Below are positions 55,087-64,000 of a DNA stretch of 64,000 nucleotides, in pieces (within the stretch, counting starts at the first letter, position 1; each line of letters opens with the position of its first letter). The notes under the pieces were generated by a model. The model was not told where the DNA came from. It searched no databases and saw nothing but the letters and a program-made list of their open reading frames with translations. The position numbers and the translations under genes were made by a program. The stretch comes from Scylla paramamosain (lineage: Eukaryota > Arthropoda > Malacostraca > Decapoda > Portunidae), in NCBI RefSeq assembly GCF_035594125.1, contig NC_087167.1, positions 2,743,501 through 2,807,500 of the forward strand, read 5' to 3'.

Positions 55087-55161
55087 TTAACTTTGCAATC
55101 CTTTTCTCCCTCAGGTAAGTGTCGGTGATGATTCCAGGTCGCTCATGAGTGGATGGGTATG
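55087..55161 (+). promoter_or_regulatory. Candidate recursive (ratchet) splice site
   Basis: TTAAC (branch A 55090), then CCTTTTCTCCCTCAG ending at 55114, fused to GTAAGTGTC at 55115. The pyrimidine tract is nearly pure and the donor half GTAAGT is the full consensus. Branch to AG is 24 nt. A possible second donor, TGG|GTATGT, lies at 55157, defining a 42-nt RS exon that stays open in one frame. Same strand as the site at 25788. Confidence 0.5.
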
Positions 55162-55382
55162 TACAGCATGCGGTCAGTATTGATGTAGCCCACAGAAAGA
55201 CTAAACGTGTGCAGGCGTGACTCAAGGGCAGAGATTCCACGCTTGCTATTGGACGGGTATGTTGCTGCTGTTCGTGACATGAAACACTACACAATGAATG
55301 AACAGACAGAACATGGATGGGAGAAGATGAAGCAATGTAAATATGTAGTCTGCAACATCCATCCATCATCACTATGCAACAC

Positions 55383-55385
<3 letters not shown>

Positions 55386-55454
<69 letters not shown>
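55386..55454 (+). repeat. (TC)34 microsatellite
   Basis: Uninterrupted. Confidence 0.98.
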
Positions 55455-55456
<2 letters not shown>

Positions 55457-55792
55457 CGCCACAAAGGGACCTAGACAAGGCACCAGCTAACTTTGAATGT
55501 CTCCGCCGCGCCTGCAGCCACGCCCCGCAGCTCCTGGGCACACTGGCCTCGCTCCGCAATTCCCTCCGCCACATAATTGTTTGAGTCTTTTTTTGTCAGT
55601 GTCTTTTTGTCACATAATGAGAGGTTTTCGAGTTTCTGCTAATTTCAGAAGTTATGATTTAATGAATACTCGTAAACTTGGTATCTCTCGACATCATCAC
55701 TTGACAGGTGAATGATACACTTAAATCATATATTACTTTGTCTGATCAAACGTTATAAAGTGCTGCCTCGTATTCTTTTGTACAATATTTCT

Positions 55793-55901
55793 GTTAACTA
55801 TAAAACATTAAATACTTATGTATATAATGGATATTTAAAGTATAAAATTTATACTTTAAATATCCATTATATACATAAGTATTTAATGTTTTATAGTTAA
55901 C
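55793..55901. repeat. Perfect long palindrome, 54-bp arms, 1-nt centre
   Basis: Bases 55793-55846 and 55848-55901 are exact reverse complements around the single base 55847; I checked every position. Both outer ends are GTTAAC. The arms are about 80% A+T. Such a sequence can extrude a cruciform or fold into one hairpin. It could be a foldback element, the product of a break-repair inversion, or a read-foldback artefact of sequencing. Confidence 0.95.
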
Positions 55902-55929
55902 TGCATTATATTTAATATAATGCAGTTAA
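55897..55929. repeat. Second palindrome abutting the first, 16-bp arms
   Basis: Bases 55897-55912 and 55914-55929 are exact reverse complements around 55913. The left arm shares TTAAC (55897-55901) with the end of the larger palindrome, so the two are joined through the same GTTAAC sequence. Confidence 0.95.
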
Positions 55930-57038
55930 GTATACTAGTCAAAAAACTATACAGAATATTACTTAGGATAGGAGGGTTGGTAGAGCAATGCATTACTTTT
56001 GCTGCATGTCGTATATTCATGCTGTCACTCCACCGCCTTTACTGAAATAATGACACTATTATTCATTATGAACAACTTTCTTTTCTAAACAGATACTTCG
56101 GTTTTAGTCAATTAACATTCCATCATTCACATCCGTCATTAGAAAAAAAATATTACCTGGATGGATTTCATTCATTTCTTTTTAAAACACAAAACTGTAA
56201 AAAATAATGGTTGTCTCACTTGAAATAACACTTAACTGGTGAAAAGCCTTTCACACGTTCTTGTAGACACCCAGGGAGCGCCGCGTGGCCTTCACACTCG
56301 CCGGAGGCGGGAGGGAAGTGCACCCTAATCGGTAATTGGGCGCCAGGGCGGCGTCTGGTGGCCTGACTTACCTGGCCAATCACAACCAGGTGGTGACACA
56401 CTTCCTGCCGCCCGGTGGGAGCCACTTCATCACCCCCCGCCCGCCATCGGCTAATGATATGTATTTCTTCTTCAGTCCTGGTCTTTGGTGAAGGCAGCGT
56501 GGCAGCGTTTAGTGCTGGCAGGCACCGTGCGCCACGCTTGTTAGTGCAGCACTGCGTGACTTCACTAACCGTGATTCTGTATGTTTTGGCTTACTTTCTT
56601 TACCTTTACCGAAAGGACCTTCAGTTCTAGTAAACTGTTACTTCTGTTATCATTATTATCGATTTTAACGAGGGATCATCATCTCGCCATCCCATGACCT
56701 GGTTCCTGCCTTGCCCTCTCCTCTTCTCACCTCTCCCTCTTCCTCCCCTCTCCTCTCCTCTCCTCTCTCTGTAACGTAACGTCCGCGTGTCACAACCTGC
56801 CAACCTCCAGGTGACCCAAGGCGCTTACCACAATTTAAATTTAATCAGCTTGCAGTAATGTAAGACACCTCAGCCACTGTGTTGGCAGAGGACGCGGTAA
56901 TTGGCTGCAGGTGATCCATCCAAACAGGTGACCTCGTCGTCGCCGTGATGAGTGGATCAGGTGTCATTGCCTCCCGCAGGGCACAAAAAAACTGACATGT
57001 CTTCAGCAAGGTCTTGTTACTTGTTAGTGGCTGACACA

Positions 57039-57040
<2 letters not shown>
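55930..57040. other. Unique sequence; GC-rich patch with a minus-strand donor-like site
   Basis: On the minus strand GATTGGCCAG|GTAAGTCAGG at about 56363-56382 is a full-consensus 5' splice site. Upstream on that strand I find no convincing start or acceptor, so an exon is not called. 56700-56770 is CTCCTC-rich. Confidence 0.35.

Positions 57041-57135
<95 letters not shown>
57041..57135 (+). repeat. (CA)47 microsatellite
   Basis: Uninterrupted. Confidence 0.98.
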
Positions 57136-57137
<2 letters not shown>

Positions 57138-57875
57138 CATGTAATTCTATATGCGGATACTTTCTTTTTTTCTTCTTTTTTCTTCTTGATTTACGTAAAG
57201 AATTAAAAGAAAACATTACTTGTTATTACCATAAAAAAAAAAACGATCATCACCACCTGATTACTAATATTGAGAACCACCACCTCCACCACCACCTCAT
57301 TCTTTTCCCCTTCACCGTTTTCTCTTCACTCACTTCCTTGTTCATCAAGATTTAATATTCTCATTTGCCGAGTGCACTTCATGACCTACCCTAGCATGTC
57401 CTCCTTTTTCTCTTCCTTCTATTCCTCCAGTCCTCCTCCTCTTTCTCTTCGTTTTCTTCTTTTTTCTTGTTCTTGTTCTTCTTGTTCTTATTCTTGTTCC
57501 TGTTCTTCTTGTTTTTGTTCTTCTGCCTCGTTCAGCCATCCTCCCAGCCACCAGTTTCCTTATCTTTGGTTCCTCTGACACTGCACGTCTCCTCCTGTGT
57601 CTTTTCTCCTCCAATGTCTGGCTGTGGTTTACCTGCTGTCTTTTAATGGAAAGGTCGAGGGATGCTGGCGGCGGGAGGGCAGGTGCGCGAAAGGTCACCG
57701 CTACTGCACAAAAATGTCAGTCAGGCGTTTTTATGCATGTACGCAGAATCGCTAACCTTTGAGATAATAGGCGATTTTGATTTATGCCCTTCACTGGTGT
57801 TTGGCAGAAAGTTGTGAATGCGGTAAACGCACGTACATGGTGTGGTGTCAATGGCATTAGCAACAATAAAAAAAC

Positions 57876-57876
57876 T

Positions 57877-57918
<42 letters not shown>

Positions 57919-57989
57919 AATAATAATGACATGAAGAAGGAAAAAAGAAGAAAAAGAAGAACATTAATAATATTAGTATTAGTAGTAGT

Positions 57990-58025
<36 letters not shown>

Positions 58026-58060
58026 AAATATTCGTCGTCGTAGTAGTAGTAGTAGTAATC

Positions 58061-58122
<62 letters not shown>

Positions 58123-58124
58123 TT
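57876..58124 (+). repeat. Compound trinucleotide block (AAC)n-(AAT)n-(AGT)n-(CGT)n-(AAT)n
   Basis: AAC 57876-57916, AAT to 57927, an AAG-rich spacer, then AGT/AGTT 57975-58024, CGT 58032-58040, AGT to 58055, and AAT 58061-58119. Each array differs from the next by one base of the unit, suggesting stepwise expansion from one ancestor. Long Asn, Ser or Leu runs in its frames are not genes. Confidence 0.95.
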
Positions 58125-58710
58125 AAAAAGATACAACTATATAATTATATCACTGAACCAGTCCGACCAATTTGCATTTTCCTGCCGGCAACATATACAA
58201 GAGCGTCAGATGGATATAAAATAATGTCAGTGCATGCATAAATCCGTCACTTGTTCACTCGTCCCTGCCTGCCTCGTAGTTCCCGTCACCTGATTCCCAG
58301 GCAAACACTAATCTGACTTGCAAAACACACCCGTTGTCAGTCTCGGATCTTGCTCCCCAAGTCTATACGATATCAGCAGGCAAAACATTATTTTACATCC
58401 CCTGGCTGGAAATTTGTTCAACCGAGGCTTCCAAGGCGCGCTCATTAGTACTTGCTTTCTTTTCCTAACGACCAAAAAGGAGAAAACTCATGTGAGGGAA
58501 GTAAAAAGAAAGGTTGAGTCATGGTAGTGAAAGTATAGCCCGCCTACCCAGGGGACGTAACTTCTCGAGGTCTGGCTGGACACGTTGTTTTATATTGTCT
58601 CGAAGTGTCTTTTTGAATTTTTGGTGATATCGTGTACTTTCCGTCACGTTTTGTGCTTGTTTTATGCGTGTTCTTCCAGGTGTGTCTTGTTGCGTTTAAG
58701 TTTTGTAAGT

Positions 58711-58822
<112 letters not shown>

Positions 58823-58996
58823 AATGCGCCTTACCTTGTCTGGTTCATGTTTGCTGTGAAAAGTGAACAGATTAACGTGTGTGATCCTTCCCTTAAGCCT
58901 ACTAGTAAAGAAATTTAGTAATAGTCATGCTGTTAATTGTCTGTGTGAATGAGAGAGTGTGGGAGGGAGTGAGAGGGCGGGGTGAGTGAGTGGCAT

Positions 58997-59000
<4 letters not shown>

Positions 59001-59083
<83 letters not shown>
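59001..59083 (+). repeat. (AC)41 microsatellite
   Basis: Uninterrupted. Confidence 0.98.
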
Positions 59084-59084
<1 letters not shown>

Positions 59085-59689
59085 TGCACTAACCACGCCG
59101 TATCCAAGTTTATTCCCAGTACAAAAAGTAAAGGTGAGAAGGTACATACATACATAGACGTAATTTGAAGCCAATAAGAGAAAACCAAATTATTTAACTG
59201 GATGTGCAAGTGAGAGGTGCGTTTACTGCAGGCGACACTGAAGAAGAAAACTCACCAGTATACCCCGTTTGGTGCCCTGACATGTGCCTCGTCTGGCCCC
59301 GTGTCTTGGCTTCAGGGTGCGACAGGTGGTGGCCTCCTAGGAGTAATTAAGGTGAGGGCCAGGTGGGAAGAGTACCTGAGGGGGTGGCGGTGGCGGAAGC
59401 GGTAGGCGGTGGTGGTGAAAGTGGCATGTGTCGGTGAACGGCTGTGGTAGGGGAGCTAATTTTCCTGTGACGGGTGTGACGGGAGGTGACGGTGGTCGTG
59501 GGTGGGTGACGTGCGTGATGGTGACGGCGAGGGAGGCAGGACGAGGGCGACGTGGGAGGTGTGGTTGGTCCTCACTGTTTGGAGAAGTAACGGCCGCTTC
59601 ACTCGCTGGCTGGTCTTTTTCCTTTCTCTTTTTTTCTCTTTTTTTTTCAACGGTGACGTTAATGATTTTTTCTTTTTTCTTCCTCCTTG

Positions 59690-59752
59690 TTTCTTTCCTT
59701 CCTTCTTCCTTCCTTCCTTCCTTCCCTCCTTCCCTCCTTCCTTCCTTCATTC
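59690..59752 (+). repeat. (TTCC)n tetranucleotide tract
   Basis: About 12 TTCC/CTCC units within a wider pyrimidine-rich stretch from 59610. Confidence 0.93.
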
Positions 59753-59818
59753 CCGTTGACGGTGATGGATGACAGTGTTGTTTTGTGTTGATATTGGTTG
59801 GTCACTCAAGACAACAAA

Positions 59819-59928
<110 letters not shown>

Positions 59929-60124
59929 AACTGTTGGCGAGTCGTGCGCAATTATATTTTTTTTTCGGCGTCTTTTACTTAATTAATGTTTTCTTATTAG
60001 TGGCGATGAATGTGTCTGTCTGCATCTGGGGAAACTATGACTATTATTAGATTTTACTCGGCGCAGGAAAAAAAAACACGTTTGTAGAAATTATTGAGTG
60101 AGGTGACAATGAATCGAAGGGAAA

Positions 60125-60127
<3 letters not shown>

Positions 60128-60204
<77 letters not shown>
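60128..60204 (+). repeat. (AG)38 microsatellite
   Basis: Uninterrupted. Confidence 0.98.
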
Positions 60205-60208
<4 letters not shown>

Positions 60209-60828
60209 CACAGACGTGGAGTTTTTCGTCCTGTCCTCACACGTCCTTTGAGTTCCATAAACATCTGCCGGACAGTCTCTCTCTTTCTCTCTGTTACCTA
60301 TTGCCGCCTCCTTTCCCAAGCCCTGTGTAGGCGTCCCACGCTGACCCCATGCTGGGAGGGTAGCCTTATTACCTGTACAATAAAACTTAGCCTACACACA
60401 CCCTTACGTCCTTCCATCAACACTGGCACTAAAACCCCTTAAAAGTTAGACCCTCTTGGAAGTTAGTTTCATAGTTTTATATAATTAGTGTAAAGTAAGA
60501 CAGCGTAAGCCTTTCTGTGTTACATGAATCCATTATCTCTTGTTTAGCCAAATACGAGAATCTGTTAATGCATAATATCTCAAGTTGGAGGTGTAGAAAG
60601 CCATTCACCGGGTAGAGCTCAGAAGAAGAGGTCGTGCAAGTGATAGGGAAGAGCGTGTTAGCTTAGCCAGTGAAAGTCTGAAACACCTACTTAGTTTGTG
60701 TTGTTGTTGTTGTTGTGCCTGTTTATCGCGTCGTCTGCCTGCATGTCTGCTTGTCTGTACGGCTGTCTGTCTATCTGTTTAGCGTCTTCCTACATGTTTG
60801 TATGTCAAGTAGTATGTTAGGTACTCAG

Positions 60829-60829
<1 letters not shown>

Positions 60830-60876
<47 letters not shown>
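60830..60876 (+). repeat. (GT)23 microsatellite
   Basis: Preceded by degenerate CTGT/TGTC units from about 60730. Confidence 0.97.
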
Positions 60877-60877
<1 letters not shown>

Positions 60878-61398
60878 TGTGTATGCGCGCGCCTCTACAG
60901 CATCCATTAAGGACCCATTCCCATTATCTCGCCTGACAATTAAAACCAACATGATTTCCAATTTGCCGCGGTGAGCACCAATCACAAGCCCACAATTAAC
61001 ACCCCGGAAATAATAAATAGAAGAATGAGGAGCACCACACAACAGCAACACTTCCCAGCGGAGGCACGAAAGGTTTGCCAATTATCACGCAGTGCTCACC
61101 AAGGAAGTCTAAAATGAATGATTGTTCGTGGTAATTAAGATGAGAAGAAAGCACTGTTATCATCTCCTCTCTCAGATTTATGAGGTTGGGGTGTTCTACA
61201 ATATGGCCCTGGCTACGCGGTGCCCAGACATTGTACGTGTATACTCTTGATTAGGTGTAATTGTTTGGGTGTTAGGAGGCGCCATTGTGACTCTCGGGGT
61301 TGGCGTGTCTGCGTGACCACAGTGGCGGATCACCGGCTGAGTTCACCGCACTGCATTCACTTCGTCTTGTGGTTTGCTAAAAATACTCGTAGAGCGGC

Positions 61399-61399
<1 letters not shown>

Positions 61400-61443
<44 letters not shown>
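61400..61443 (+). repeat. (GT)22 microsatellite
   Basis: Uninterrupted. Confidence 0.97.
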
Positions 61444-61444
<1 letters not shown>

Positions 61445-61679
61445 TTTAGATATTCAGCGTGCAATACAGCAGGTGTCTTGGCTTTGCTCTGATACTAAGA
61501 AACTTTGAAACCATCACATGTTTTACTACACAAAAGGGAGCTTAACTAAAAACTCAGTAACAATTCTGAGAAGAGATTTGTGACTCACATGATTAACTGC
61601 AGTACTTTAGAGATTTGCAACATTATCACGTCGCTTGCTTTATCACGCACAAGCACATTGACCCTTACTTAAACTAAAA

Positions 61680-61975
61680 TAGACATAACATCAGAAAAAT
61701 AAGGAGACTGCAGAAGGCCTGGTGACCTACAAAAGACAGCTTCTGAGCATTTTAAAACTTACCATCTGCCATTGTGATCCACAAATTCGTCCAACCTCCT
61801 CTTGAAACTGTGCGGTGTCGGTGCCTCTTGGAACTATGTAAATGTCTGTGCACTCACCACATTCCTACTAGGCTGATTCCACTCATCTAAAACGCTACTT
61901 GTGAAGCCACTTTTATCTCTGCTAGTTTATAACCATTCGTACCAGTCCTCACTTATTCTTTGAGTGGAAGAATCT
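61680..61975 (+). repeat. Dispersed AAGAACATAAG-type repeat, longest copy (copy b)
   Basis: About 295 bp. The head has ACATCAGAAAAATAAGGAGA, CTGCAGAAGGCCTGGTGACC; the middle has CAACCTCCTCTTGAAACTGT and GCCTCTTGGAACTATG; the tail has TCCACTCATCTAAAACGC and TTTATAACCATTCGTACC. This extends the family well beyond the 140 bp seen in copy a. No frame is open across it. Confidence 0.6.
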
Positions 61976-62366
61976 GACTTATATTTCCATTACTAAAACC
62001 GGAAGGAAAAAAATGTTTGAGGTTAGTTAGTACGACGTGTCTATGCAAGCACTCACCTGATAACTCGAGACTTGAGGCGATGCAGGCTGCGCAGGACAAG
62101 TGGGCGAGGCAGGATACACGTATTTGTTTCATTCACGATACTCGGATGTCGCTGTGAGGTGTCAATCATTTTCAGAGGGAAGAATGAGGGGCCGGGCAAA
62201 AGTTGAGGCAAGACATCTGTGTGACCCATCATTGTGTTGGGGTAGTTTTGTGTTGCATCATTGTGGTCATTATTGTGCTGGGAATTACTGGATTGGTTAT
62301 TGTTATGCTTCATCTTCCTGTTTCTGCCTATTGGGGTCTGGGTCTGTGTCTGTCAGTTTGCATATA

Positions 62367-62957
<591 letters not shown>

Positions 62958-63000
62958 CATTTATCTATATTTTTATAAAAGTCTTGGAATTTTTTTTCTT

Positions 63001-63022
63001 TCTTTTTTTTTTTTTTTTTTTT
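63001..63022 (+). repeat. Poly-T run
   Basis: T-run broken by one C. Other homopolymer runs are at 15937-15957 (A), 25060-25073 (A), 29204-29221 (T), 29725-29745 (T) and 40154-40168 (T). Confidence 0.9.
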
Positions 63023-63457
63023 GTTCAATCGTGATACAGAATTCCACAAAATGTTGCTCCTTGTGATGCAAAATACAGATGGTCCATGCTGGTTTACCGT
63101 GTGTTGCTTCAGCCAGACGAGAACAGATGTATCATGATAGCTGCGCATCACAAACTGACTGTATTTGCCTTGATTCTTGCGCTATCATGGAACAGATCCG
63201 AGATAGACAAATTTGTGGGTGATGATTTATGGATGATGTATATTTTGAACATGCACAGCCACTAGTAGATCTGAGATGGCCTCTTGCAGCTTCTCTTTTG
63301 TTCGTATATGGAAAGTAAGGAAATTATTCAGGAACGCGCGTATCTACTCAAATATTCAGGCAGGAATTTTTCGTGTACATTCGGTAAAGTTTTCTTCCCG
63401 CATCAGGAGTCGCCTTGTCTGAAGTGTTACGCTGCCTGGCTTTGATTTTCCTGCTGC

Positions 63458-63722
63458 CCAGATTGGCTATATTTGAAGATTATAAACATTCAAGCCTACA
63501 TTCTGGTTTTGCTTGATAAATATATTTCGAAAGTAGATGAGAAAAAATGGCAACAAGTCATCGGCAGGGAAAAGTTTGTTGAGTTGTTTACTGTCCAGAT
63601 TGTGATTATTTCAAGTCTATGAAGATTAAAATTCACATTTCGATTTTGTCTGATACATAGATATGCTTCGAGAGTAAATGAAGAAAATGCCAAACAAGTC
63701 ACTGGCGAAAGAAAGTCTGGTA
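63458..63722. repeat. Diverged tandem duplication, period about 137 bp
   Basis: Copies 63458-63594 and 63595-63722. Pairs include CCAGATTGGCTATATTTGAA with CCAGATTGTGATTATTTCAA, CATTCTGGTTTTGCTTGATA with CATTTCGATTTTGTCTGATA, TTTCGAAAGTAGATGAGAA with CTTCGAGAGTAAATGAAGAA, and CAACAAGTCATCGGC with CAAACAAGTCACTGGC. A minus-strand stop-free frame (63496-63876) carries the duplication as two similar peptides, but the copies are not codon-conserved, so I do not call a gene. Confidence 0.85.
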
Positions 63723-64000
63723 CGACAGATTTACATTGGATATAAGTGTTGGTAATGGACACCTGCCTCCACTCATAACTTGGTGGATATATCAAACTCT
63801 GCCGCTGTTTACTTTCCTTCACTAATTTCATGCATGATATGTCGCTTTCTCTTGTTACTGAAATTTGTTTATTCAAGAAATATTCATAAGCGATAGTCCT
63901 GCCAGCTCAGAAATTAACCACGAAATGCTTTCTCTTTACATAGTTTCTTCGTATTACCTTCAAGAAAAGAATATGGTGTGGATAGTGACAGGTGATGAAG
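63723..64000. other. Unique sequence at window end
   Basis: A minus-strand stop-free frame (63496-63876) spans it and the tandem duplication before it. No recognised domain. Confidence 0.4.

Noticed and set aside
57717..58136. Poly-Leu / poly-Asn / poly-Ser frames
   Set aside because: Translation of the AAC/AAT/AGT trinucleotide block.
63496..63876. 126-codon minus-strand frame with internal peptide duplication
   Set aside because: The peptide repeat is only the translated 137-bp DNA duplication, whose copies differ by indels that are not multiples of three.

Overview
The window is nuclear DNA of an animal, most likely a decapod crustacean and probably a crab. I found no protein-coding or RNA gene that can be called with confidence. 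Three things point to a decapod. First, dinucleotide microsatellites are extremely dense: about 65 tracts, almost all (CA/GT)n or (GA/CT)n, many of 70-140 bp and some compound, adding to roughly 4.6 kb or about 7% of the window by hand count. Second, it holds diverged copies of a dispersed repeat beginning with AAGAACATAAG followed by a GGAAGCTGCAAGAAGCC-like block, which I remember as common in decapod genomes. Third, there is no operon structure, and stop codons are spread as in non-coding DNA. Species and chromosome cannot be told from the sequence.

Layout. 0-8 kb is mostly unique sequence with a degenerate MITE-like copy (195-399), a ~150 bp tandem duplication (1031-1330) and GT/GA tracts. 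8-20 kb has a compound CT-CAA-CA tract, pyrimidine-rich stretches, a 356-codon stop-free frame on the minus strand (9298-10368) and a tandem duplication (17251-17440). 20-28 kb is very rich in microsatellites and holds a candidate recursive splice site (25788/25789), a MITE copy and a copy of the AAGAAC repeat. 28-45 kb contains four more MITE copies, two more tandem duplications, another AAGAAC fragment, and a six-tract microsatellite cluster at 35.3-36.7 kb. 45-64 kb holds four further tandem duplications, a minus-strand AAGAAC fragment, a second candidate recursive splice site (55114/55115), a perfect 54-bp-arm palindrome (55793-55901), the longest AAGAAC copy (61.68-61.98 kb) and a ~400 bp block of T-rich, CT and CA sequence (62.4-62.8 kb).

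How it fits together. The simplest reading is a piece of a very long intron or a gene-poor interval. Two plus-strand sites, each a branch-point-like motif, a polypyrimidine tract and a fused AG|GTAAG, lie 29 kb apart. They are what ratcheting (recursive) splicing of a long plus-strand intron would need, so I favour the intron reading, but no flanking exon is visible to prove it.

The least expected pattern is architectural: at least eight places where a unit of about 110-150 bp has been duplicated in tandem 2-3 times and has since diverged. The units look unrelated in sequence but alike in length. A second result is a reconstructed ~195-215 bp MITE-like family, with short inverted ends like TTCTTAAAC and TA flanks, present in six copies in both orientations.
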